DNA from: Lachnoanaerobaculum sanguinis
GTDB lineage: Bacteria > Bacillota > Clostridia > Lachnospirales > Lachnospiraceae
NCBI RefSeq assembly: GCF_033242365.1
Contig: NZ_BTHK01000021.1
Coordinates: 1 to 57,047 of the forward strand
Reading direction: 5' to 3'
Length of the DNA: 57,047 bases
Each line of letters opens with the position of its first letter. Positions within the stretch are counted from its first letter, which is position 1. The notes beneath the pieces are model-generated. The model ran no database searches. It was not told where the DNA came from and worked only from the letters and a program-made list of their open reading frames with translations. This document shows, in pieces, positions 33,819 to 42,537 of this stretch. The position numbers and the translations under genes were made by a program.

Positions 33819-36223
33819 ACAGCACCTCTTAATTCCAAGCTACTGGTAGATCCTAATGCACGATTTACTTCCGGGCTTGCTATTCTTCCAACTTTCTTGC
33901 CATCCATAACTATATAAAACTTAGATAACGCATCTGTTATATTGCCAAGTATATCAATTGATTCGCTACCACCTGATGTAGTGTCAATTGAATCCATTGT
34001 CAATTGAGTTGAACGTGCCTCTTGCATAATTCTTGCATTTACTTCGTCAAATGTAATAGACTTTGCATTTCCGTTAATTCCTTCCGCAATTCCTGCCGGA
34101 ATATACTTACCAATCTCGTCTCTCATAAGCCTTGAAGGGGAATGAATACCAAGGAAGTTCTTTGCTGCTTCAAATGCTTCTTTGGCTGCATTCTTTGCCG
34201 CCTCTGCAACCTTTCCTGCTGCGTTCTTTATTCCATTGGCCATTCCCTCAATAAGCTGTTTGCCAATATCAATTAAATTAATACTTTTTACCGTACTGAT
34301 AATTTCACTTCCAAGCTTTGTCACTTCAGAAATCACGCTTGAAACTTTTCCTGCTATTCCACTTGCCAATCCTGCTATTATCTGAATACCTGCCTGCATA
34401 AGTTGAGTCTGTAAAACCATTATAGCCTTGACTATACTTAATGCCAAATTTGCTATTGCTGATAATATCTGTGGCATTGCCTGCACAAGTCCGCTTAAAA
34501 GAGCTCCTATTATCTGTACTCCTGTAGCTAAAATACCCGGCAAATTTGCAACTAAAGTCTTTACTATTTCAATTATTATTTCAGTGGCCTTAGATACTAA
34601 ACTTGGAAGATTTTGAGCAATTCCATTGATTAGTGATGTTATAATCCCAACTCCGGTTGTTATGATTGTTGGTAAAGCTGATACTAATGCCTGTACCATA
34701 TTTTGAATCACTTGAATAGCTGTCTCTATAATTTGTGGAAGTGAATTAACAATACCGTCGATTAGTGCATTTAATATTTCCATGCCCTTTTCTAAAAACT
34801 CAGGAATACCATCTGCAATTTTTTGCACTAAACTTGATATTATTTCTGCAGTATTGCCAACCGCTTCACCATTAAGTGACATCATTCCCGTAATAAAGCC
34901 TGTAATTATTTGAATGCCTGCAGTAATCAATTCAGGTAATGCATCCATAACAGTACTTATTATGTTTCCGATAACGTCCATCATTGACAATGCAATATTC
35001 ACTTTTCCGTTCTCAAATCCTGATAATATTCCAAGTATCAAATCTGCTCCGGATTTCAACAACATCGGCAATGCTGTCGCTATCGCTGTTATTAGACCGC
35101 TTATAATTGTTCCTGCTGCTGAGATAATATTCGGTAGTGCTGACACAAGTCCTCTTACCAAATTTGTTATAATCTCAACACCACTCTGTAACAGCTGTGG
35201 TAAATTAGTTGATATTCCTGAATTTAATGATGTAACAAAGCTCATTGCCGAACCTTGCCAATCATAGTTAATCAGCGTGTTTGCAATCTCTGTAACCAAG
35301 TTTGTAATAACTGATAAAACCTTAGGAATACCTGCAACTATGCCTTCAGCTATTCCAACAACCAGTCCCGGAACTGCAGATAGTATATTACCCAGCATAG
35401 GCATAAGATTGTCAAAAACAAATGTAAATACACTTTCAGTTAATGCCTGTAATTTCGGACCTATATCTTCACCAAGTGCAATAGATCCCATTAAGTTTTG
35501 AGCCGCCGCCTTCATTGCAGACATAGATCCCTCAAATGTCGTTGCACCCTCTCTTGCAGTTGTTCCTGTAACGCCTAATTCATCTTGTATAACATGAATT
35601 GCACTGTACACATCTGATAAGTTATTCATGTCATACTTGACCCCTGTCAGCTTTTGAGCATCTGAAAGCAAACGCTCCATCTCAGTTTTTGTACCGCCAT
35701 ATCCCAACTTGAGGTTATCAAGCATATTATAGTTTCCTTTGGCAAATCCTTGGTACGCCATTTGGATACTATCCATTGATGAACCCATCTTATTTGCATT
35801 ATCCGACATATCAATAATAGCTGTATTTGCCGCCTCTGCCGCCTTTGCTGTATCTCCGCCTACACCTTTAAGCAAAGCGGCGGCAAAGCTTGTTGAGGTT
35901 TGCATATAGTCATTTGCACTCATTCCGGCTGTCTTATACGCCTCATTTGCATACTTTATCATTGTATCAGAAGATTCCTTATACAATGTTTCTATACCCC
36001 CTATAGACTGCTGCAATGCACTTCCTTCGCTAAGAGTAGACTTTATCAGCGCTCCAATTCCTGCTGCTGCAATCGCACCTTTAATAGCACCTGCAATATT
36101 TAGTCCTGCACTATTTCCTGCGCTCTCAGCCTCACCACCAAGCTCTTCAGTCAACCTGCCCTTTATTCCATCTGCCGAAGGTATGATTTGCACATATGCC
36201 TTAGCAATTTCTGTTCCTGCCAA
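33815..36223 (-). CDS. Tail tape measure protein
   Basis: 802 residues. N-terminal TMP signature region (SIGGIETLYKESSDTM, KTAGMSANDYMQTSTSFAA, MGSSMDSIQMAYQGFAKGNYNM) followed by a long run of hydrophobic near-repeats (LVSALPNIISAAGTIISGLI and variants) and the C-terminal FLGIHSPSRLMRDEIGKYIP block common to Firmicute phages. Its length would set a tail of roughly 120 nm by the usual 0.15 nm per residue rule. Preceded by the frameshifted chaperone genes, as is normal. Confidence 0.93.
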   Translation of the reverse strand: MAGTEIAKAYVQIIPSADGIKGRLTEELGGEAESAGNSAGLNIAGAIKGAIAAAGIGALIKSTLSEGSALQQSIGGIETLYKESSDTMIKYANEAYKTAGMSANDYMQTSTSFAAALLKGVGGDTAKAAEAANTAIIDMSDNANKMGSSMDSIQMAYQGFAKGNYNMLDNLKLGYGGTKTEMERLLSDAQKLTGVKYDMNNLSDVYSAIHVIQDELGVTGTTAREGATTFEGSMSAMKAAAQNLMGSIALGEDIGPKLQALTESVFTFVFDNLMPMLGNILSAVPGLVVGIAEGIVAGIPKVLSVITNLVTEIANTLINYDWQGSAMSFVTSLNSGISTNLPQLLQSGVEIITNLVRGLVSALPNIISAAGTIISGLITAIATALPMLLKSGADLILGILSGFENGKVNIALSMMDVIGNIISTVMDALPELITAGIQIITGFITGMMSLNGEAVGNTAEIISSLVQKIADGIPEFLEKGMEILNALIDGIVNSLPQIIETAIQVIQNMVQALVSALPTIITTGVGIITSLINGIAQNLPSLVSKATEIIIEIVKTLVANLPGILATGVQIIGALLSGLVQAMPQILSAIANLALSIVKAIMVLQTQLMQAGIQIIAGLASGIAGKVSSVISEVTKLGSEIISTVKSINLIDIGKQLIEGMANGIKNAAGKVAEAAKNAAKEAFEAAKNFLGIHSPSRLMRDEIGKYIPAGIAEGINGNAKSITFDEVNARIMQEARSTQLTMDSIDTTSGGSESIDILGNITDALSKFYIVMDGKKVGRIASPEVNRALGSTSSLELRGAV

Positions 36224-36227
36224 ATGT

Positions 36228-36581
36228 TCACCCCCTCATCTTATTCCAGGCATTTTCAAAACTTTTGCCATCACTGAAACCAATAATATTATCTACATTA
36301 TCAGCATTTTCAATTTCCTCAAATAGTGATTTAGGCTTGTTCCTATTCTTGGCCCCATCTCTTGTTTTCATCCAAACTATCAGCCTAAGATAATCAACAA
36401 TCATCATCTTTAGCGCTTGATCAACGCTAAACTTTGCTCCTGACAGTAGCATCTTACTTCTACTATCTTCCCTTAACCCTGCTACTAATATAGCAATAAA
36501 AGAAGGCTCATATGCCTCATAGTTGTATATATGATACACTTCTGCAAGGTCGCATATCATAGCCTCTTCATTGCACATCAT
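36228..36581 (-). CDS. Tail assembly chaperone, C-terminal extension reached by -1 frameshift (DUF5361-like)
   Basis: 117 residues if read from its own ATG, but that ATG has no Shine-Dalgarno. The -1 frame entered from the preceding gene at the A-AAA-AAC heptamer leads without a stop through LLILAA into MMCNEEAMICDLAEVYHIY, so the natural product is probably a fusion of about 211 residues. The domain (AGLREDSRSKMLLSG, VWMKTRDGAKNRNKPKS, DIIGFSDG-like end) is typical of the GT part of siphovirus tail chaperones. Confidence 0.82.
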   Translation of the reverse strand: MMCNEEAMICDLAEVYHIYNYEAYEPSFIAILVAGLREDSRSKMLLSGAKFSVDQALKMMIVDYLRLIVWMKTRDGAKNRNKPKSLFEEIENADNVDNIIGFSDGKSFENAWNKMRG

Positions 36582-36592
36582 AGCAGCAAGGA

Positions 36593-36862
36593 TTAAGAGT
36601 TTTTTAATTCTTTTACGCTCTCACAAACATCTGTGAATAGTTCACTTATTTTTTCTATTGGAACTCTACCCTTATCATCAGCTAAAAATTCCAACATTCT
36701 CTCGAACTGTTCCTCACCAAATATCTTTTCCATGGCTTCGGAATAAAGAGTGATATCATCATCTTTTGACGCTCTGGCCAACATTCTTATCATTCTAAAA
36801 TCATTAAGATTTTTCTCATCGATCTCAAACTCAAAACCGTTCTTTGATTTTCCTGCTATCAT
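36593..36862 (-). CDS. Tail assembly chaperone, short form (G-like)
   Basis: 89 residues, KSKNGFEFEIDEKNLNDFRM at the start, helical core with MEKIFGEEQFERMLEFLAD. It lies between tail tube and tape measure genes, the position of lambda gpG. The slippery heptamer A-AAA-AAC (plus-strand coordinates 36599-36605) occupies the last codons before the stop, in the correct frame, so a fraction of ribosomes would extend into the DUF5361-like frame. Confidence 0.82.
   Translation of the reverse strand: MIAGKSKNGFEFEIDEKNLNDFRMIRMLARASKDDDITLYSEAMEKIFGEEQFERMLEFLADDKGRVPIEKISELFTDVCESVKELKNS
36599..36605 (-). promoter_or_regulatory. Programmed -1 frameshift heptamer A-AAA-AAC
   Basis: Reading the minus strand, codons TTA-AAA-AAC-TCT-TAA end the short chaperone. 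The heptamer A-AAA-AAC is in the X-XXY-YYZ phase. After a -1 slip the frame continues CTC-TTA-ATC-CTT-GCT-GCT into the downstream chaperone domain with no stop. Confidence 0.85.
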
Positions 36863-36865
36863 TCT

Positions 36866-37423
36866 TTAACCCTTCTTCATATACTCAATATGTGTATTTC
36901 CGTCTGTATTCGGTAATGCCGAAACAGTAACCTGATAGCCTAATGCTTCACTGTCAGCATACTTGATTTCACCTGTTTCAGTTATCTTTCCATTAGGTAT
37001 TACAACTCTTTTAGCAACATTGTCCCTAAGGATCATATCAATGACGTATACGGCCTCTTCTCTTTCCTTAGAGTTAGCCTTTATAGTAATGCCGGCAGAG
37101 ATATCACCTGCAACATTATCCTCACCATATATCATTTTTAAAACTTCAACATTAAGTCCCTCAATCATTGTGAACTCAAATGTATCAGGTCTCTCTTTCT
37201 CAAACTCTAATACGGTATCGCCGCCCCATGCCTTAACCGAATCTGTTTCAGCCGAATTTGAATTTGTTACTCCATCCTCTGAAATATAACCAAGATTTTT
37301 AAATGCCTGGTCCAGCTCACTAACAGCATCTCCGGGTATCGCAGTGCCCAACGGTGCTCTAAACACCGCTCCACCTACCTTTGGTTTACCGGTGGTTACA
37401 TTCTTAGCATTATTCTTAGACAT
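36866..37423 (-). CDS. Major tail (tube) protein
   Basis: 185 residues with the usual N-terminal segment (GKPKVGGAVFRAPLGT) and C-terminal beta strands (EALGYQVTVSALPNTDGNTH) of siphovirus tube proteins. GAAAGGAG precedes the ATG. It lies between the tail terminator and chaperone genes, as expected. Confidence 0.87.
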   Translation of the reverse strand: MSKNNAKNVTTGKPKVGGAVFRAPLGTAIPGDAVSELDQAFKNLGYISEDGVTNSNSAETDSVKAWGGDTVLEFEKERPDTFEFTMIEGLNVEVLKMIYGEDNVAGDISAGITIKANSKEREEAVYVIDMILRDNVAKRVVIPNGKITETGEIKYADSEALGYQVTVSALPNTDGNTHIEYMKKG

Positions 37424-37469
37424 TTTTGCTCCTTTCTAAATAAAAAGCATCCTGAATCAATCAGAATGC

Positions 37470-37808
37470 TTAATCAAAAAACACAATATTATATACAGCT
37501 TGGTATCTGTACCTTTTTGTTGCTGTATCTGTAAAATTATAATCACTATTCAGTTTACAGCTACTTATCTCAGGTAACTCTATAATCACATCCATTGCCT
37601 TTTTAACTTTATCGTTTAGCACTGCTGCATTAAGCAAAGTATCGGAATATGATTGTAATGCTACCGTTGCATGATAAATATAATCTTCCATTCCTGATGA
37701 TGTCTTTTCAACAATAATGAACTCTTTTGGCGGACTTTCAGGAATTTCCGCATATACCTTTATCCCCAGCTTATCTCTTAGATATTTTATAATCCTACTT
37801 TCAATCAT
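37470..37808 (-). CDS. Tail terminator / tail completion protein
   Basis: 112 residues, compact alpha/beta with KEFIIVEKTSSGMEDYIYHATVAL and the C-terminal YRYQAVYNIVFFD strand, in the position of the tail terminator between head-tail joining and tube genes. It overlaps the preceding gene by 4 bases (ATGA). Assignment rests on position and general fold pattern. Confidence 0.65.
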   Translation of the reverse strand: MIESRIIKYLRDKLGIKVYAEIPESPPKEFIIVEKTSSGMEDYIYHATVALQSYSDTLLNAAVLNDKVKKAMDVIIELPEISSCKLNSDYNFTDTATKRYRYQAVYNIVFFD

Positions 37809-38038
37809 CTGTGAACCGCCCTTAACAAGGTATTATTCCTCATATTCATCTCATAACCTCGTCTATTTCTATTACTGACACTCGCATATGCTCTTGTACC
37901 TGCAATTCTAACTTCAAAGTCTCCGCCGGCCTCATTTGCTATTCTTGTAGCCTGTTCTTCTACACTTGATTGAATTTCTTCACTCTTAAGCATAGCCCTG
38001 ATACCTGGACTGTTTAGTTCAATTCTTACTTTACCCAT
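37805..38038 (-). CDS. Minor capsid / head-tail joining protein (HK97 gp10-like)
   Basis: 77 residues from the ATG at 38038, which has GGAAAG 5 bases upstream; a TTG 36 bases earlier is in frame but less likely. Sequence GKVRIELNSPGIRAMLKSEE then a beta strand pair (FEVRIAGTRAYASVSNRNR). It is shorter than most gp10-like proteins. It overlaps its neighbours at both ends, typical of head-tail connector runs. Confidence 0.68.
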   Translation of the reverse strand: MGKVRIELNSPGIRAMLKSEEIQSSVEEQATRIANEAGGDFEVRIAGTRAYASVSNRNRRGYEMNMRNNTLLRAVHR

Positions 38039-38372
38039 TGTATCTTTCCACCATGACTTTCTTATTCCAATCAAGTGGAATCAAGCTTTCAATTCCTTCC
38101 TGTGGAATACCAAATGTTTTCCAAGTGTTGCCAAAAAATCTAACTCTTTTATTTTCCCAATTATGATTATCACCTTTAGGAATTGCAAGAGTATAGACAG
38201 CTGTTCTTCCATAAAGCTGTGTAGAATCTGTGATATCGGTAGATGATGCAGGTGCAACCAAAACATTACTAATGACAACTTCTCTCTCAGTTAATATTTC
38301 TGCACCAAACTCATCTTCTCCATCTACAACTGTCTCAAGCAATACAACATCAATTCCCTTAATTCTCGCCAT
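38031..38372 (-). CDS. Head closure / minor capsid protein
   Basis: 113 residues, beta-rich: GIDVVLLETVVDGEDEFGAE, then YTLAIPKGDNHNWENKRVRF and GNTWKTFGIPQEGIE. The pattern matches small head-closure proteins in the phage cluster capsid-connector-closure. It overlaps the connector gene by 14 bases. Confidence 0.7.
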   Translation of the reverse strand: MARIKGIDVVLLETVVDGEDEFGAEILTEREVVISNVLVAPASSTDITDSTQLYGRTAVYTLAIPKGDNHNWENKRVRFFGNTWKTFGIPQEGIESLIPLDWNKKVMVERYNG

Positions 38373-38757
38373 ATAACTCTATCGTCCTCAATCTTTGCCT
38401 TCTAAGTCCCAGTCTTGAGAGTTCCGACTTTTTAATAAACAGACCTCCACCCGGAACAAGATAAGTTCCGGACATTGAATAACCAAGTGCCGATTCTGAT
38501 ATCTGTGTCATAGGCTCCGCATCTGTGGAAGTCATTAGAGTTCTTGCGATCACATCTACAATCACTGATTTAACAACACTCGCATAAGTCGCACTTGAAT
38601 TTGCCATTAAGTCAATATCTTTACCATACTTAATCGCCTCTTCTCGTAAACTGTCGGACACTATAACAAGCAGCTCTACCGCTCTATCTCGTTCTTCAGT
38701 ATTCTTAAATTTTCTCCATATCTTTTCAACATCTTCAAGCGTTGCCAGCTCACTCAT
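38359..38757 (-). CDS. Head-tail connector (Phage_Gp19/Gp15/Gp42 family)
   Basis: 132 residues. N-terminal helices (TLEDVEKIWRKFKNTEERDR) and a C-terminal GTYLVPGGGLFIKKSEL block are typical of this connector family, which forms the ring beneath the portal. Lies 8 bases after the small gene at 38766-38951. Confidence 0.8.
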   Translation of the reverse strand: MSELATLEDVEKIWRKFKNTEERDRAVELLVIVSDSLREEAIKYGKDIDLMANSSATYASVVKSVIVDVIARTLMTSTDAEPMTQISESALGYSMSGTYLVPGGGLFIKKSELSRLGLRRQRLRTIELYGEN

Positions 38758-38765
38758 CTTAATAC

Positions 38766-38951
38766 CTACTTCTTCTTTGCTGTTTTAGCCTTGCTTGATG
38801 CAACATTTGCAGCAGATTCTTCAGATAAAGAATCTATCTCTCCTGCTTTTTCTTCAAGAGAATCAGAAGCTCTTACGAGCTCCCAATTTTCTCCACGAAT
38901 CTCTGAATCTATATCAATGGTATTTCCTGTAATCACATTAATATACTTCAT
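38766..38951 (-). CDS. Small head-region protein, unknown function
   Basis: 61 residues from the ATG at 38951, which follows the capsid stop codon by 2 bases and has an AGAGGA Shine-Dalgarno. N-terminal KYINVITGNTIDIDSEI is followed by an Ala/Ser/Lys-rich tail (NVASSKAKTAKKK). Small proteins with this start follow capsid genes in many Firmicute phages. Role unknown. Confidence 0.65.
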   Translation of the reverse strand: MKYINVITGNTIDIDSEIRGENWELVRASDSLEEKAGEIDSLSEESAANVASSKAKTAKKK

Positions 38952-38953
38952 AC

Positions 38954-39835
38954 CTATTCCTCTACAACTCTTGCAAAGTACTCCGGCACTAAGATTCCCC
39001 AACCGATATACACCTCAGCTCTGATATATACCTGATTATATCCCTTCAAGTCTTTTCCGCTATTATCCGGATCACCATACTGAATAATTTCCATCGGTAT
39101 TTCCTTAGAAAATCCCCACTTAAAAGCATTTTGGAAATCTCCTGCTATTGCATGGTCCTTTACAGTAGCACCATTTACAGTACTATTTATATCAATAGGC
39201 CTACCGGCAAAAACTCCGGGATTTGCTCCAAATGCAAATTCAGGATACTGCTTGATTCCATTTGCCTTAATCTTTGCCATAGCACTTCCAAAAACTTTTG
39301 ACAATGCAATTCCTGTGACATCTCCATCAGATCCGTCTACCAATGCAATAGCCGCCTCGAGATTATCGTCTGCATTGGCTGCTGCATAAACAACCTTCTG
39401 TGTTACCTTTGCATCAAAATGATTATTTCCAACTACTGTTGATGCCGTCTTTGTTCTTGGATTGATTCCGTGAAACGCAGCGAGATCAAGACCCTTTGCA
39501 ACCTTTCTTGCAAAACCCTCATTAAATCCGGTTAAAATATCCACCTGTGCTTCCTCTGATGCATACATAAACTCATCAGACACTCTTGCGCCGTACTCAA
39601 ACTTTATAGGTACAATAGTGAGCGGTTCAATGGAAATACCACCCTCCGACTTTTTTCCGTTCTCCGCAACAATGTCAATCTCATTGTCCATAGTGAAAAT
39701 CATTTCCTTCATTCCATTAAAAGGAATAGCATCCTGTGCTGATAAAATTGCAAGTGATGACTTGCCCTTTACCTTACTAATTAAATCTGCAACTAATTCT
39801 GCATCAAAATAACTTCTTGCTGTATTTAACGCCAT
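38954..39835 (-). CDS. Major capsid protein (HK97 fold)
   Basis: 293 residues. Blocks KGKSSLAILSAQDAIPFNG, FTMDNEIDIVAENGKKS, and EFMYASEEAQVDILTGFNEG fit the HK97-type capsid family of Firmicute siphoviruses; the C terminus ends with IRAEVYIGWGILVPEYFARV. It directly follows the scaffold gene, as usual. Confidence 0.9.
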   Translation of the reverse strand: MALNTARSYFDAELVADLISKVKGKSSLAILSAQDAIPFNGMKEMIFTMDNEIDIVAENGKKSEGGISIEPLTIVPIKFEYGARVSDEFMYASEEAQVDILTGFNEGFARKVAKGLDLAAFHGINPRTKTASTVVGNNHFDAKVTQKVVYAAANADDNLEAAIALVDGSDGDVTGIALSKVFGSAMAKIKANGIKQYPEFAFGANPGVFAGRPIDINSTVNGATVKDHAIAGDFQNAFKWGFSKEIPMEIIQYGDPDNSGKDLKGYNQVYIRAEVYIGWGILVPEYFARVVEE

Positions 39836-39838
39836 TTT

Positions 39839-40324
39839 TTAATCCTCCTTAAACCCTGATACTAATCTTTTAAAACTTTCTCTCTTTGAATCTATTCCCC
39901 CCTCCGAGTTCTTAAGTGGCGGAACAGTCCTATTACCTTTGATAAGCTTTGCAATACTAAGGGCATCTTCCAGAATACTTTTCTCATCCTCTCCCTTTAG
40001 TCTGTTTGCAAACTCATACGGCAAACCATTATCAAGTGCAATCTTTGTTCTTAGTTTTTCAACCTCATACACCTTGATTTTTGAATCTACATCTTCCTTT
40101 GACAGATAATCTTTATATTTCTCCTCTACCTGTTCAGGTGACATATAGCCTTTATACTTCTCAACCACCTCCTTTTCTGACAAGTACCCCTTATATTTCT
40201 TTTCCACCTGCTCAGGTGACATATAAGATTCATACTCTTTTCGTATTTCTTCCTGTGCAAGTCTGACAGGCTCTTTTATTGCCTCATCAAATGCCTCTTT
40301 TGTTTCAATTACTTTAAACTCCAT
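39839..40324 (-). CDS. Capsid scaffolding protein with internal repeats
   Basis: 161 residues from the ATG at 40324 (Shine-Dalgarno GGAAAGGAG); an in-frame ATG at 40456 inside the terminase gene is rejected. Helical and charged, with four copies of a 12-15 residue unit of the form YMSPEQVEKKYKGYLSEKEV between about residues 30 and 85. The C-terminal part (LKNSEGGIDSKRESFKRLVSG) resembles DUF4355-type scaffolds. It sits immediately upstream of the capsid gene. Confidence 0.8.
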   Translation of the reverse strand: MEFKVIETKEAFDEAIKEPVRLAQEEIRKEYESYMSPEQVEKKYKGYLSEKEVVEKYKGYMSPEQVEEKYKDYLSKEDVDSKIKVYEVEKLRTKIALDNGLPYEFANRLKGEDEKSILEDALSIAKLIKGNRTVPPLKNSEGGIDSKRESFKRLVSGFKED

Positions 40325-40385
40325 CTTTCTCCTTTCCAACAAAGTGTTGTAATTTATAACTAAAAAAGACAAGCTTTTGCCTGTC

Positions 40386-41807
40386 TTAATAGCTCGCTGC
40401 TCTTCTTTTCTTTTTTTCCTTTGACTGCCTACATGACCAATGTGCAAGAATTGCACTCTCTAAAAGTGCAATCTCTATCCCTTCTTTATTAGCCTTATAT
40501 CCAAAACCACCATTAGATCCGATTGCTCTCTTCTCACAGTTAGTAGTAGCTTGAACCATTGAAGGCTGTCCAAAATGACAAATGCTTTGACTCTCCAGAG
40601 CCTGTTCAAACATTGTATGTAGTGCAATTATATCCGCTGTCTTCGGTAGTACCGGCTTAATCCTTACCTTTGCATCTTTTAATGCATTGACAAGTAAAGC
40701 TTTTCCATTATCACCGTCAATAGTTATTGACTCAGCTTTAACTGTTTTTATCCATGCTACAATCCAATCAACGCCTGCTCTTATCGGCCTACAATCAATA
40801 CCATCAATTAACACCTTATCATCCTTAGTCTTTACAGCTACAGATACAGCAACATTTAATCCATCATGTCCGAATTTAACCCCCACATGTATTCCACCAA
40901 CCAACAAAGACTCCTTAAAATCTGACACCATCATTGCATTCCACTCTGTAAGTGTAATTGCTGATTTCTGATTGTACTTTATCCATAAGCCTAATCTCTG
41001 AATATTAAAGTCAATCTCATCCGGTCCGATTTCCGCCCTTATCTTTCTCTCTGTAAGAATTGTTCCAAGTGACGGATTTGTTAGATACCAGGCATCAACT
41101 TCGTTCTGACTAGTCATTTCATCAACCGCCCACTCAGCCCATCCTGAATCTTGATTTTGTCCCTGTAAAGTCTTGTCTCTATATTTTAAAAAAACAGTTC
41201 CCGCTGAAACTGCTGTTGGTGGTGTTCCCAAGTAAATAATTTGTGGATTCAAAGAATCTGACACAACATATTTTAAGGCCGTATCCTGGTCATCTGTATA
41301 TTCCTGTGCCTCATCAATTACTACTAAGTCAAATCCCTCACCCAATCCACCTTTACTTGACCTGGTCCTGTAATTTATAACACCTTTTTTATCACCCTTA
41401 AGCATTTCAATCTTCTCAAGACCAAACTGCTTAGTTGTTTTATAATCCTCTTTTTCTTTGTATCCTGCTGCCGCTAAAAGCATACAAGTCTTTTCCCAAG
41501 AAGAATGAGATGTAGTTGTCCTATGGGCAGTATGTAGTATTTTTTCTCCACTAAGCAATCCCCACAATTCTCTTATATAAACAACTTCCGTCTTTCCATT
41601 TCTTCTCGGTAGTGAGTACCCATATTTAGTATGTGTCCACAGTCCATCTTTATTAAATGCCATAATGTCACATACCAACCTGACTTGCCACTCCTGTGCA
41701 ACTCTACCGGTTTTATTATAAATCTCTACTGCATCATTGCCTTTTGTCTCCTCATAGTCTGAAACAACGGACTGCGTAGGTATTTGATTTCCTATCCGTT
41801 GTTGCAT
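40386..41807 (-). CDS. terL: Terminase large subunit
   Basis: DNA-packaging motor, 473 residues. ATPase: RVAQEWQVRLVCDI region, Walker A-like YGYSLPRRNGKTEVV (GKT), Walker B LVVIDEAQEY and coupling motif IIYLGTPP. Nuclease part: acidic residues in HVGVKFGHDGLNVAVSV and ITIDGDNGKA. It lies after portal and minor head genes instead of before them, which is unusual. AGGAG precedes the ATG. Confidence 0.92.
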   Translation of the reverse strand: MQQRIGNQIPTQSVVSDYEETKGNDAVEIYNKTGRVAQEWQVRLVCDIMAFNKDGLWTHTKYGYSLPRRNGKTEVVYIRELWGLLSGEKILHTAHRTTTSHSSWEKTCMLLAAAGYKEKEDYKTTKQFGLEKIEMLKGDKKGVINYRTRSSKGGLGEGFDLVVIDEAQEYTDDQDTALKYVVSDSLNPQIIYLGTPPTAVSAGTVFLKYRDKTLQGQNQDSGWAEWAVDEMTSQNEVDAWYLTNPSLGTILTERKIRAEIGPDEIDFNIQRLGLWIKYNQKSAITLTEWNAMMVSDFKESLLVGGIHVGVKFGHDGLNVAVSVAVKTKDDKVLIDGIDCRPIRAGVDWIVAWIKTVKAESITIDGDNGKALLVNALKDAKVRIKPVLPKTADIIALHTMFEQALESQSICHFGQPSMVQATTNCEKRAIGSNGGFGYKANKEGIEIALLESAILAHWSCRQSKEKKKRRAASY

Positions 41808-41838
41808 GCTTATCTACTCCTATTCTTTATACTATCAT

Positions 41839-42537
41839 CTATCTTTTAGTATGAACATTCTTTACCTTAACTCTTGTAGGTATATATTGTACCTGACATC
41901 TGCAATTTGAATGTCTTCTAAAAACATCATTACCGGTATCTTTTACATCTTCATAGTCATATAGTCCAACGATTTTTTGACACCACTCACAGCATTTTCC
42001 AACCGATACCCTTTTAATTTTAGGTGCAAGACCTGCCTCACTATGAAAGTCTGCATTAACCTTAACAGCCTTATCAACTGCTGCCATAGATAAGTTTTCA
42101 ACATGCTCCATAAAAGCGATACTCTTATCAAGATAACTCTTTGCATTAACAACTTCTACAACTATTCCTTCCGCTTTTCTATCATCAAAAAACGGTTTCA
42201 ACGGCTTTAGTCCTATTCCGGCACTCTCATTTAATATTGCTTGAACCTGTTCACAAACTTCTGCTACCTTCTCATGATTATGCTTTAGTGAACCGGGTAT
42301 TAAACTTTTCGCCACTTCGATAGGTACAATATCACCCATCATATTTTCCTTTAAATACTTATCAAGTATCTTTGCAATTATCTGTCCTGCTTTTGAAGAA
42401 AAAACACTTGCCTCAGCATAAGTAGCCGCACCTTTTTCAATCTTATCATATATGGATTTTAAGGAATTATCTTTTATAGCCTTGTTGTATTCATCTTTTA
42501 TTTTACTGATAACATCACTCATAATACTTTCACTCAA
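41839..42537 (-). CDS. Phage minor head protein with C-terminal Cys-rich motif
   Basis: 232 residues. Helical N-terminal part; C-terminal block GKCCEWCQKIVGLYDYED...FRRHSNCRCQVQYIP has paired Cys and His likely to bind zinc, as in SPP1 gp7-type head morphogenesis proteins. The reading frame begins at a TTG inside the portal 3' end (8-base overlap); the ATG at 42522 is an alternative start. Its place after the portal gene supports the call. Confidence 0.75.
   Translation of the reverse strand: MSESIMSDVISKIKDEYNKAIKDNSLKSIYDKIEKGAATYAEASVFSSKAGQIIAKILDKYLKENMMGDIVPIEVAKSLIPGSLKHNHEKVAEVCEQVQAILNESAGIGLKPLKPFFDDRKAEGIVVEVVNAKSYLDKSIAFMEHVENLSMAAVDKAVKVNADFHSEAGLAPKIKRVSVGKCCEWCQKIVGLYDYEDVKDTGNDVFRRHSNCRCQVQYIPTRVKVKNVHTKR

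Noticed and set aside
34182..35501. Plus-strand frames opposite the tape measure gene
   Set aside because: Mirror of the hydrophobic repeats of the tape measure protein; no RBS.
40325..40456. N-terminal extension of the scaffold protein
   Set aside because: Lies inside the terminase 3' end; the ATG at 40324 has GGAAAGGAG.
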